A stretch of DNA of 64,000 nt, taken from contig CAZMAT010000002.1 in the NCBI GenBank assembly GCA_964564435.1, forward strand, positions 62,001 through 126,000. Direction: 5' to 3'. A program made the translations under genes and the position numbers. Origin of the DNA: Fermentibacter sp964564435 (GTDB lineage: Bacteria > Fermentibacterota > Fermentibacteria > Fermentibacterales > Fermentibacteraceae). The notes beneath the pieces are model-generated. The model searched no databases. It was given only the letters and a program-made list of their open reading frames with translations, and was not told the DNA's origin. Shown here piece by piece: positions 35,302 to 42,993 of the stretch (positions within the stretch are counted from its first letter, which is position 1; the number at the start of each line of letters is the position of its first letter).

Positions 35302-35984
35302 AGGGCGGCGAGTCCTCCCTCTACCCCCCCGTGAGGGATTTCCTCCGGCGCCTCGGGTACGAGGTCAGGGGAGAGGTTCTGGACTGCGACGCGGTGGGGG
35401 TGAACGGCTCCAGGATCGTGGCGGTCGAACTCAAGTCCACCTTCAGCCTGAAGCTTGTGCTGCAGGCGGTCGAGAGGCTCTCGTGCGCCGATTCGGTCTA
35501 CGTGGCGGTGCCTTCGGACTCCCCCTCGCTGCGCGGCAGGCAGACCCGCAAGCTGCTTCGCATGCTGGGGATCGGCCTTCTCTCCGTGGACACCCGGTCG
35601 GGCTCTGTCGATCCGCTGCTCGATCCGGGCGAGTACCGGCCGAGGCGGTCGAGGACCGGGCGGGCCAGGCTCATGGCCGAGCACAAGGCTCTGGAAGGCG
35701 ACCCCAACACCGGGGGGAGTGCGAAGCGCGGAGGCAGGATGACCGCCTACAGGCGCAGGGCGCTGGCGGTGGCCGCGTTCCTGGCGGCCAACGGGCCCTC
35801 GCGGGCAGCGGAGGCTGCCGCATGCCTGGGCGACCCGGGGGCATGGAGCATCGTATACCGTAACGTTTACGGCTGGTTCGAGAAGACCGGCCCGGGCACC
35901 TATGGGCTGACCCCGAAGGGTGCGGCCGAGTCCGCTGCATGGTCGACCGCGGGAGCCGGCGCGGTCAGAGGCGCAGGGGAGTGA
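35298..35984 (+). CDS. DUF2161-type putative PD-(D/E)XK nuclease
   Basis: A 228-residue cytoplasmic protein. The N-terminal half has a restriction-endonuclease-like core: YPPVRDFLRRLGYEV, DCDAVGVN and VAVELKSTFSLKLVLQAVERL, i.e. D-x(n)-ExK, followed by a C-terminal helical part resembling a winged helix (YRRRALAVAAFLAANGPSRAAEAAACLG). This matches DUF2161 proteins, whose role is not established. Overlaps the cupin stop by 4 bases and is followed by a strong hairpin. Confidence 0.75.
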   Translation: MKGGESSLYPPVRDFLRRLGYEVRGEVLDCDAVGVNGSRIVAVELKSTFSLKLVLQAVERLSCADSVYVAVPSDSPSLRGRQTRKLLRMLGIGLLSVDTRSGSVDPLLDPGEYRPRRSRTGRARLMAEHKALEGDPNTGGSAKRGGRMTAYRRRALAVAAFLAANGPSRAAEAAACLGDPGAWSIVYRNVYGWFEKTGPGTYGLTPKGAAESAAWSTAGAGAVRGAGE

Positions 35985-35988
35985 TGAA

Positions 35989-36019
35989 AGGGCGGCCGGG
36001 ACCCGGCCCCGGCCGCCCT
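35989..36019. terminator. Bidirectional hairpin terminator
   Basis: Perfect 12-base-pair inverted repeat AGGGCGGCCGGG / CCCGGCCGCCCT with a 7-base loop, lying between the convergent DUF2161 gene (ends 35984) and the C25 peptidase gene (ends 36037). Position and stability suit a terminator for both strands, though no T-run follows on either side. Confidence 0.7.
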
Positions 36020-36036
36020 CGGTGTATCCCTGCGGA

Positions 36037-38109
36037 TCAGCGCCCCAGGTAGACCATGCTCGATGAGCTGGAGCCCGCGGCCGTGTCCAGCCTGACGAGG
36101 TAGCACCCGGACGCCATTGGAGCCCCGCCGTCGGACAGCCCGTCGAGGACAGTCATGCCCGAGGAGGCCGATGCATCCTGGGAGACCGTCCTCACCAGCC
36201 TGCCCGAGACATCGAATACCGACAGCGTAAACCCGGCCGGTTCCGGCATGGACCAGCACACGGAGAAGGACCCGGATGCCGGGTTGGGGCTGACGCCCGA
36301 GGCGACCCGCTGGCCCTGTCCAGGAGCGCCTCCGCCCAGGCCGGTCTGGTTGGTGACGAAGAGCAGCGCCGGGTCGCCCAGGTAGTTGTTCTCCTGCAGC
36401 ACCCAGTTCTGCATCGACATGCCTCCGGCCGCCTTGAACGCATCCTTGGCCGCCGCCTGCATGTCGCCCACCCTCTGCACGCCCAGCACGAACATCTGGT
36501 TCGAGAAGTGGACCTCCAGATGCTCCGACGGGCCCATCGAGGGCGGCGCCCCGTAGCCGTTGTTCGAGTTGAACATCACGGCCACGGCCCCCCCGGTGGT
36601 CGAGTACATCAGCCTCTCCGCGCTGCAGCCGGAGACCGAGAGCTGTCCGGCGAGGCAGGCTATGGAATGGAACACCGGGAACATGCCCCAGTTGGTCATC
36701 TGGTTGATGAGGCCGGCCGTGATCATGCTGGTGGGGGCGTAGTACCAGTAGATCCCCGAGGAGAAGCCGTGTCCCTGGGGGGAGACGTAGCTGACCCCTT
36801 CGTTGATCACTTCGACCTGGTTGTTGGGGTGCGACCCGGACGAGTACTCGTAGAGCTTCGTCTCTATCCAGGAGCCGGGGATCCTCTTGCAGATCGAGTC
36901 GCAGACGAAGCGCCCCCAGTAGCCGTATTCGGGCCACAGACCGGCTCCGCAGAGCAGTGCGCGGGTCCTCCATGAACCTGCGGGGGAGACCGTCTCGTAT
37001 TCGATGGTCTTCTGGACCATCGTCGCGACCTGCGCGGGCAGGTCGGTGCTGAACCTCCCCACCGCGATGTCGGAGTAGTAGTTGATGCCGTCGGTGTTCT
37101 CGCCGTAGAGGTGGTCGCCGTCGGCGTCCCAGGTGCCGTCGAGGTCGCTGTAGTAGAGGTCGGCGGTCTCGTTGAGAACGGTTCCACCGCCTATGTCGAG
37201 GCTCGAGAAACGCTGGGTCGGACCCCAGTCGCCCACTATGAGTGCATACATCAGCCCGTGGTTGAGGTAGGCGTCCTTGATGTAGTTCCTGATCTGCTCC
37301 TGGGTGTCGTATCCCGTGTAGGAGGAGTAGATCCATTCGGTGGAGACGAATTCGGCCGTCATGCCCGAAGCGTTCCTGTGGGTCACCAGGGGCTCGAGGG
37401 TGGATTCGAGGGCCGCAGGGGCTATGACCACCCAGGATGACCAGTCGGTCCCTTCTCCCCGGACGGAGGGTCTGCAGGCTGCGAGGTCCTCAGGGTTCGC
37501 CACGATGCCTTCGAGTATGGATTCGGCGTTCTCCAACTGCGCCGCTCCGAGGGTGAAGGCGTCTGCTGCTGGGTCGTCCTCCCAGCGGAGGGTCACCCTC
37601 GCCTGCGTGATGCAGGTGACGGAGCCGGATGCCGGATCGAAGGTGAAGGGCGTGAACTGCACGGTGGCGAGGCGGAAGCCCGTGCGCGTCCCTGTCTCGA
37701 CCGATACGACGTTCGATGCAGGGAAGGACACGCCGCCCATGTAGACGCCCGGGTCCCTCAGGAAGGGGCCGGGATCGGATCCCAGCGGTACGGACCTGAC
37801 GGGGAGGATGTCGTACATCCCGTCGACCCCGGTCTCTGAGATGACTTCGATCGAGGCTTCGACGGCCGAAGCTCCCTGGGGGATGACGAACGTGCGCGCC
37901 ATGGCAGGGAGGTCCGGCTGGCCCTCGGGGAAGCACGATCTCCCGCCGGGCCAGTAGATGGCATCTCCTCCCTCGTATGCCACCATCTCGTAGCCTCCTG
38001 CCGGGATCGAGAAGTCGAAGGATGCCGCGCCGGCGGAGGCGGCTGCCGGAAGTGCGGACAGGCAGAACGAAACTGCCGCTGCGAGCGGGATGCGTACCGC
38101 TGCTGTCAT
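36037..38109 (-). CDS. Gingipain-type (C25) cysteine peptidase with T9SS-type sorting domain
   Basis: Secreted cysteine peptidase. The 690-residue protein starts with a signal peptide (IPLAAAVSFCLSALPAAASAGA), then a propeptide-like beta region, then the C25 catalytic domain with LIVGDWGPTQ, YYSDLDGTWDADGDHLYGE, the catalytic His447 in PQGHGFSSG and Cys485 in FHSIACLAGQ. A C-terminal sorting domain follows (VSPNPASGSF, SVFDVSGRLVRTV, SGCYLVRLDT... VYLGR). ATG 38109 has GAGGGAG a few bases upstream. The domain set is that of Porphyromonas gingipain relatives, surface peptidases exported by T9SS. Confidence 0.9.
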   Translation of the reverse strand: MTAAVRIPLAAAVSFCLSALPAAASAGAASFDFSIPAGGYEMVAYEGGDAIYWPGGRSCFPEGQPDLPAMARTFVIPQGASAVEASIEVISETGVDGMYDILPVRSVPLGSDPGPFLRDPGVYMGGVSFPASNVVSVETGTRTGFRLATVQFTPFTFDPASGSVTCITQARVTLRWEDDPAADAFTLGAAQLENAESILEGIVANPEDLAACRPSVRGEGTDWSSWVVIAPAALESTLEPLVTHRNASGMTAEFVSTEWIYSSYTGYDTQEQIRNYIKDAYLNHGLMYALIVGDWGPTQRFSSLDIGGGTVLNETADLYYSDLDGTWDADGDHLYGENTDGINYYSDIAVGRFSTDLPAQVATMVQKTIEYETVSPAGSWRTRALLCGAGLWPEYGYWGRFVCDSICKRIPGSWIETKLYEYSSGSHPNNQVEVINEGVSYVSPQGHGFSSGIYWYYAPTSMITAGLINQMTNWGMFPVFHSIACLAGQLSVSGCSAERLMYSTTGGAVAVMFNSNNGYGAPPSMGPSEHLEVHFSNQMFVLGVQRVGDMQAAAKDAFKAAGGMSMQNWVLQENNYLGDPALLFVTNQTGLGGGAPGQGQRVASGVSPNPASGSFSVCWSMPEPAGFTLSVFDVSGRLVRTVSQDASASSGMTVLDGLSDGGAPMASGCYLVRLDTAAGSSSSSMVYLGR

Positions 38110-38228
38110 CGATGCTCCCTCGCGCTGGTGTGATACGAGAGGAACGGAGTTTCGGAAGGTCCGGTTCCGGCCCGGTTCTCGATGCGCGAAGATAAGCGGG
38201 GCACGGCCCATGGGGGAGTGTGCCGGTG

Positions 38229-38254
38229 CGCCTTCGGGGCGCATTTGATATAAC
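38229..38254 (+). promoter_or_regulatory. Candidate rubrerythrin promoter -10 with adjacent palindrome
   Basis: TATAAC at 38249-38254 is a good -10 hexamer. Just upstream, TGCGCC TTCGG GGCGCA (38227-38243) forms a perfect 6-base stem, where a repressor could bind. No strong -35 is visible at 17 bases. Lies about 60 bases before rubrerythrin, in the 207-base gap shared with the divergent C25 peptidase. Confidence 0.35.
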
Positions 38255-38316
38255 TGGCCGGTGTCCATCGGATGTGCCGGGATGGCTCCATCGGCCGGAG
38301 ACGGCGGGAGGAAGAG

Positions 38317-38814
38317 ATGGGAAGGACGCTCGATGACCTGAAGCAGGCGTTCGCCGGCGAGTCCCAGGCGAACCGCAGGTACCTGGCATTCGCGAAGAAG
38401 GCCGACGCGGAGGGGCATCCGCAGGCTGCAAGGCTTTTCAGGGCAGCGGCCGAGGCCGAGACGGTGCATGCCCATGCCCACCTCAGGGCCATGGGCGGCA
38501 TCGGTTCGACCCGTGAGAACCTCGAGGCGGCCGTTGCCGGCGAGGTGCACGAGTTCGAGAAGATGTACCCCGCGATGATAGAGGACGCCAGGACCGAGGG
38601 CGAAGCCCAGGCCCTTCGCTCGTTCGAGTTCGCGAACGCGGTCGAGAGGATCCATGCCGGCCTCTTCGGGGCCATGCTCGGAAGCCTCGGCCAGGGCGGC
38701 GGGCAGTATCCCTACCACGTCTGCCCCGTGTGCGGATTCACACTAGAGAATGGAGCCCCCGACGTCTGCCCGATCTGCGGCGCGAAGGGGTCCTCCTTCG
38801 TCAGGATAGACTAG
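38317..38814 (+). CDS. rbr: Rubrerythrin
   Basis: Non-haem diiron peroxidase protecting anaerobes from hydrogen peroxide. The 165-residue protein has the ferritin-like four-helix domain with carboxylate ligands (LKQAFAGESQANRRYLAFA; AAAEAETVHAHAHL; EVHEFEKMYPAM; FEFANAVERIHAGLF) and a C-terminal rubredoxin-like knuckle with CPVCG and CPICG. ATG 38317 follows GGGAGGAAGAG. It is transcribed alone, with a hairpin terminator after it. Its presence suggests an anaerobic or microaerobic life. Confidence 0.95.
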   Translation: MGRTLDDLKQAFAGESQANRRYLAFAKKADAEGHPQAARLFRAAAEAETVHAHAHLRAMGGIGSTRENLEAAVAGEVHEFEKMYPAMIEDARTEGEAQALRSFEFANAVERIHAGLFGAMLGSLGQGGGQYPYHVCPVCGFTLENGAPDVCPICGAKGSSFVRID

Positions 38815-38827
38815 CCTTCCGGGATCC

Positions 38828-38859
38828 GGCCCGCCGGGGAGTCAGCCCTCCGGCGGGCC
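38828..38859 (+). terminator. Hairpin terminator after rubrerythrin
   Basis: Perfect 10-base-pair stem GGCCCGCCGG / CCGGCGGGCC with a 12-base loop, starting 14 bases after the rubrerythrin stop and followed by a pyrimidine-rich TCCCTCTCC. Fits an intrinsic terminator without a long T-run. Confidence 0.65.
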
Positions 38860-38923
38860 TCCCTCTCCGCCGCACAATACAGAGAAGCACCTACCGTCCC
38901 GGACCGATTCGAGCCCTGCGGGT

Positions 38924-38952
38924 TTGCCCGCTTCGCGGCTTATTCCCATACT
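38924..38952 (+). promoter_or_regulatory. Promoter of tRNA-Leu
   Basis: TTGCCC (38924-38929) and CATACT (38947-38952) separated by exactly 17 bases; four of six positions match the sigma-70 consensus in each. Transcription would start near 38959, about 10 bases before the tRNA. Confidence 0.5.
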
Positions 38953-38968
38953 TGCGTTAACAAGGCTT

Positions 38969-39052
38969 GCCGGGGTGGTGGAACGGCAGACACAACGGAC
39001 TTAAAATCCGTCGACCTCGGTCGTGAGGGTTCGAATCCCTCTCCCGGCACCA
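38969..39052 (+). tRNA. tRNA-Leu (anticodon UAA)
   Basis: An 84-base cloverleaf with encoded CCA. Acceptor stem GCCGGGG/TCCCGGC, D-arm region GTGGTGGAACGGCAGACAC, anticodon stem ACGGA/TCCGT around loop CTTAAAA with anticodon TAA at 39002-39004, a long class II variable arm, and a T-arm with GGTTCGAATCC. A36-A37-A38 is the recognition element for MiaA/MiaB modification, and miaA lies 1.7 kb downstream. mutL begins 47 bases after it. Confidence 0.97.
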
Positions 39053-39098
39053 GTTCATGCAAGGACCCGATGGACTCGACGTCCTTCGGACGGAGGCC

Positions 39099-40775
39099 AT
39101 GCCTGCGATAAGGGTGCTGAGCGACGAAGTGGTCAACCTCATCTCTGCCGGAGAGGTGGTGGAGAGGCCCGCATCCGTGGTGAAGGAGCTCGTCGAGAAC
39201 TCCATAGACGCAGGTGCGGCCTCGGTCGATGTCTCGACGGAGCGGGGCGGCAGGCAGTCGATAACCGTCAGGGACGACGGGTGCGGCATGTCGCGCCACG
39301 ACCTCCTGCTCTCCGTGCAGCGGCACGCCACCAGCAAGATCATGCTGGCGAAGGATCTCGACAGCCTCTCCACCCTCGGATTCCGCGGGGAAGCCCTTCC
39401 CAGCATCGCCTCGGTCACGCGCCTCTCGATCGTCACGAGCGACGGTTCAGAAGCCTGGGCCCTCTCGATGGAAGGAGGGGTGCTGGGGGGCGTCACTCCT
39501 GCCGCCCGGACGAGGGGGACTACGGTCACCGCGACGGGCATATTCTTCAACCAGCCCGTCAGGAGGCGCTTCCTGCGATCCGAAGGCACCGAGGAGTCCT
39601 GGGTCCGAAGGCATCTCGAGGGCCTGGCCTTCTCGAACGACAGTGTCTCGATCAGCCTCTCGTGCGACGGGAGGGAGTCCTTCTCCATACCCGCGGGTAC
39701 TCTCGAATCGAGGCTCAGAGCGCGGTTCGGAATCCCGGGCGGGATCCGCGCGGCAGCGGGGGATGCATCCGCCGGGCCGGGAACAGCCTCTGTAGTGTTC
39801 TTCCCTGACAGGACCTCGGCCTCCAGACAGCACGTGTATGTCGTCGTCGACGGCAGGCCAGTCTCGGTCAGGGCTGTTTCCTACGTGATCGAGAGCATGC
39901 TCGCAGGGCCTGCCGGCTGCCCGGTATGCGTCTGCAGGCTCGATCTCCTGCCCGGCGAGTGCGACGTGAACGTGCATCCCGCCAAGCTCGAGGTCCGCCT
40001 GAGGAACCCTTCCGGGGTTCAGGCCCTCGTCGCATCCGCCGTCTCCGCCGCCTCGGCGGGCAGATCCGCCGCGGTCGGCCTGGCCCTGGGCGTGAGGACC
40101 GCCGGGACAGTGGGGAGACAGGCCTCCTCCGCCGCACGGGACGGGTACGGAAGACCCCCGGACTTCTTCGACGGGGGCGCAGGCATCATGTCCCCCGGCC
40201 CGGACCTGCCCGCGCACGGACTGGTTGCGCCCCGGGCCTCGGCCGTGCAGCAGGTGGGGCGGAGCTACCTGGTATCATCGGTATCGGGAGGGATCGTGAT
40301 AGTGGATCCCCACGCAGCACACGAACGGGTCCTCTTCGAGAGCATCCGGAAGGGAGTCGCGGGCCGTCAGCGCCTCCTGCTGCCCGAGCAGTTCGATCCG
40401 GGTCCCGGGCAGGCCGAGCAGTTCGAGGCGTTCCGCGACATGCTCACCGAGGCTGGTTTCGAGATAGAGGCATCCGGCGGGCAGTACACCCTCCTCTCGG
40501 TTCCGGAGGGCGTGAGGCATGGCGCAGAGGCCGTGATGGAGATCCTGTCGGCGCTCTCGGAACCCTCGAAGGCGTCCCTCCCCCCGCTCGACCAGATAGC
40601 GGCGGCCGCCGCCTGCGCCGGGGCGGTCAAGCTGGGCGATGCGCTCGATCCGGAGCAGGCAGCCGAACTCCTCGACATGCTCTTCGCGACGTCCGACCCG
40701 TTCCATTGCCCGCACGGCAGGCCCACTCTGATCGAGATATCGGACGCGGAGCTCGCCCGGAGGTTCGGCAGGTGA
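39099..40775 (+). CDS. mutL: DNA mismatch repair protein MutL
   Basis: GHKL ATPase coordinating mismatch repair. The 558-residue protein has the N-terminal ATPase motifs (AGEVVERPASVVKELVENS; RDDGCGM; LGFRGEALPSIAS; RGTTV) and a C-terminal dimerisation/endonuclease domain. Endonuclease motifs are mostly kept: the DQHA(x)2E(x)4E element reads DPHAAHERVLFE (Gln to Pro), with ACAGAVKLGD and HCPHGRPTLIEI also present. ATG 39099 was chosen because it begins the conserved PAIRVLSDEVVNLI; an ATG at 39057, right after the tRNA, has no ribosome site. Overlaps miaA. Confidence 0.95.
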   Translation: MPAIRVLSDEVVNLISAGEVVERPASVVKELVENSIDAGAASVDVSTERGGRQSITVRDDGCGMSRHDLLLSVQRHATSKIMLAKDLDSLSTLGFRGEALPSIASVTRLSIVTSDGSEAWALSMEGGVLGGVTPAARTRGTTVTATGIFFNQPVRRRFLRSEGTEESWVRRHLEGLAFSNDSVSISLSCDGRESFSIPAGTLESRLRARFGIPGGIRAAAGDASAGPGTASVVFFPDRTSASRQHVYVVVDGRPVSVRAVSYVIESMLAGPAGCPVCVCRLDLLPGECDVNVHPAKLEVRLRNPSGVQALVASAVSAASAGRSAAVGLALGVRTAGTVGRQASSAARDGYGRPPDFFDGGAGIMSPGPDLPAHGLVAPRASAVQQVGRSYLVSSVSGGIVIVDPHAAHERVLFESIRKGVAGRQRLLLPEQFDPGPGQAEQFEAFRDMLTEAGFEIEASGGQYTLLSVPEGVRHGAEAVMEILSALSEPSKASLPPLDQIAAAAACAGAVKLGDALDPEQAAELLDMLFATSDPFHCPHGRPTLIEISDAELARRFGR

Positions 40776-41686
40776 CCCCCGCTCCCCCCATCCCGGTCAT
40801 CACCGGGTGTACGGCCTCGGGGAAGACGGGGCTCGCCCTCGCGATGGCCGCGATGATACGCATGGAGGTCATCAGCGCCGATTCCAGGCAGATCTACAGG
40901 ATGATGGACATAGGCACCGCGAAGCCGACCCGCGAGGAGAGGGAGGCTGTCCCGCACCATCTCGTGGACATCATGGACCCGGACGGGACCTACTCGGCGG
41001 GCACGTTCGCCAGGGAGGCCTCCGCACTCGCTCCCGCGATACGCGCGAGGGGGGCGGTGCCCGTCGTGGTGGGCGGCACCGGCCTGTACCTCCTGGCCCT
41101 CACAGGGCGTTTCGATCCGCTTCCTCAGGCCGACGGGACCCTCAGATCCATCCTCTCTGCCTGCGAATGCTCCTCGAGGGGCTTCGTGCGGAGGTGTCTG
41201 GCGCGGCTCGATCCCGCTTCCGCCGGGGCGCTGCACCCCGCAGACGCAGTGAGGGCCGTGAGGGCGCTGGAGATCACGCTGCTCTCGGGCAGGAGGGCGT
41301 CGAGCCTCAGGACCGGGGCTTCAGGACGGGGTGACGGGTTCAGGATCGCCAGGGTGGATGTCCCCGGCCACGATCTGCGCAGGAGGATATCGGCAAGGGT
41401 CCGCGCGATGCTCGAATCCGGTCTGGTGGACGAGGTCCGACGGCTCGCCGCGGCGGGTTTCGGCCGGGATTGCGCCCCGGGGCGCACCATCGGCTACAGG
41501 GAGGTGCTGGATTCGCTCGAGGCTGGCGGTTCGGGCGATGATGCGGCAACAGCGATCGAGAACGGCACATGGCGGTTCTCGCGGAGGCAGAGGAACATGC
41601 TCCGCCGGCTCCCGGCGGATCTGGTGACCGACGGGGGCGACCCTGGAGCCTTGTTCGAGACCCTGTTCGGAGACGGGGTCCCATGA
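40772..41686 (+). CDS. miaA: tRNA dimethylallyltransferase
   Basis: Transfers a dimethylallyl group to A37 of tRNAs reading UNN codons, preparing MiaB's substrate. The 304-residue protein has the P-loop ITGCTASGKTGLALAMA, VISADSRQIYRMMDIGTAKPT, HHLVDIMDPDGTYSAGTFA, VVVGGTGLYLLAL and the C-terminal TIGYREV segment. GTG 40772 overlaps the mutL stop. A mutL-miaA order is common in bacteria. Confidence 0.95.
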   Translation: MTPAPPIPVITGCTASGKTGLALAMAAMIRMEVISADSRQIYRMMDIGTAKPTREEREAVPHHLVDIMDPDGTYSAGTFAREASALAPAIRARGAVPVVVGGTGLYLLALTGRFDPLPQADGTLRSILSACECSSRGFVRRCLARLDPASAGALHPADAVRAVRALEITLLSGRRASSLRTGASGRGDGFRIARVDVPGHDLRRRISARVRAMLESGLVDEVRRLAAAGFGRDCAPGRTIGYREVLDSLEAGGSGDDAATAIENGTWRFSRRQRNMLRRLPADLVTDGGDPGALFETLFGDGVP

Positions 41687-42993
41687 TCACCGACAGGGAG
41701 GGATGGATCGTGCAGAAGGTCGGCGATACGATTTCCGAGCATGTACCGCTCGAGGAGGTGAGGATCGAGGACGTCGACTGCCTCGATCCGCCTGAAGACT
41801 GGAACCCCGACACTCCGGGAGCGGAACCCGTTCCTCCACCCGTGCTGATTGAGGAGGAGGGGAGGTTCTCGCTCCTGGTGAACCACGACTCGTTCTGGAG
41901 GGCCCGGGCTGCAGGCATGCTCTCCGTCAGGGCGCTGGTGGTCAGGAATCCCGTGCACATTCCCCCTGCGCACAAGGCCGTGAAGAACAGCCTCGAGGAG
42001 GCACTCCTCTTCGACGGGCTGCTGCGCACCGCGATCGTCCCCAACAGGAGCCGCCTGGCCGAACTCCTGGATTTCTCGCGGGCCAGGATCACGCAGGTCC
42101 TGAATGTCCTGAAGCTCCCGCTCGCCATACGCCGCGAACTCCTGGTGACGGGCAGCATCAGCGAGTTCCACCTCCGTCCCCTGATAAAGATGGACGACGA
42201 GAAGAGGCAGATCGCGTCTTTCCGCAAGCTCCTGGCCGACGGGCTCACCGGCAGGCAGATGGCCCTCTTCGCGGCATCGGGCGAGGAGGGAGAGGGGCAG
42301 GCCGGGGTCGACCTCGAGAGCCTGATGGCACAGCCCGTCCTCGTCACTCCCCCTGGACCCTCCGAGCACGCAGCGGATCCGCAGGCGGGGCCGCCGGCCT
42401 CCCCGGCGCTGCTGGAGAGCACGGCAGGGGCCGAGGCGGAATCCGCACCGGAGGACGCGGGCAGGGCTGAGCATGATGCTTCGTCGGGGGATCGGACGAA
42501 AGCTCCGCGCCAGGTGGCGAAGCCCGACCAGGCTCGCAGCGATACCCCGTCTTCGGCCGAAAGGGCTCTCTATATGAGGGCCAAGGGCCTCCTCGAAGTG
42601 CTCGGCACTCTCCGCGAGAAGGGCTGGGAGGAGAAGGCCACGAGGAATGGTGCCACGCGTGAGGAGATGGTGTTCCTGGAGGGAGTCTCGCTGCTTCGCA
42701 AGGGTCAGTACGAGAAGGCGGCCGAGACGCTGACCAACGCATCGCACCTGTCGAGGGGGAACGCAGCGGTGTTCTTCTTCCTCGGCAGGAGCTACAACCT
42801 GCTCGAGAAGCTCTCGAGCGCCGAGGAGTACCTTCGTGCGGCCTGCGAGCATGTCCCGGACGACCCGGACATCCTCTCCGAGCTAGCCATCGTGCTCGAG
42901 AAGCAGAAGCGCTACACCGAGGCATCGAGCTTCTACAAGAGGGCTTCGGCGATAAGGAACCCCCCGGCCCCCGCCAAGGGGAGGAGGCAGTGA
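41683..42993 (+). CDS. ParB-like DNA-binding/TPR fusion protein
   Basis: A 436-residue protein with two recognisable parts. Residues ~40-85 resemble a ParB N-terminal domain (PPPVLIEEEGRFSLLVNHDSFWRARAAG) without the usual GERR motif, and residues ~118-150 carry a ParB/KorB-like helix-turn-helix (NRSRLAELLDFSRARITQVLNV). A low-complexity linker (~205-300) rich in Ala, Pro and Glu leads to C-terminal tetratricopeptide repeats (LRKGQYEKAAETLTNASHL; FFLGRSYNLLEKLSSAEEYL). ATG 41683 overlaps the miaA stop. Not the chromosomal ParB: no parA or parS is nearby. Function unknown. Confidence 0.72.
   Translation: MITDREGWIVQKVGDTISEHVPLEEVRIEDVDCLDPPEDWNPDTPGAEPVPPPVLIEEEGRFSLLVNHDSFWRARAAGMLSVRALVVRNPVHIPPAHKAVKNSLEEALLFDGLLRTAIVPNRSRLAELLDFSRARITQVLNVLKLPLAIRRELLVTGSISEFHLRPLIKMDDEKRQIASFRKLLADGLTGRQMALFAASGEEGEGQAGVDLESLMAQPVLVTPPGPSEHAADPQAGPPASPALLESTAGAEAESAPEDAGRAEHDASSGDRTKAPRQVAKPDQARSDTPSSAERALYMRAKGLLEVLGTLREKGWEEKATRNGATREEMVFLEGVSLLRKGQYEKAAETLTNASHLSRGNAAVFFFLGRSYNLLEKLSSAEEYLRAACEHVPDDPDILSELAIVLEKQKRYTEASSFYKRASAIRNPPAPAKGRRQ

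Noticed and set aside
32805..35684. A 959-codon minus-strand frame across murJ, uvrC, cupin and DUF2161
   Set aside because: Runs antisense through four well-supported genes, shows no domain and has shadow-like composition.
39057..39099. ATG at 39057 immediately after the tRNA as the mutL start
   Set aside because: The only upstream sequence is the tRNA 3' end, with no ribosome site; the conserved MutL N-terminus begins at 39099.
41683..42993. Chromosome-partitioning ParB and hence a nearby replication origin
   Set aside because: The GERR motif and a ParA partner are missing, no parS-like palindromes were noticed, and the protein carries TPR repeats.
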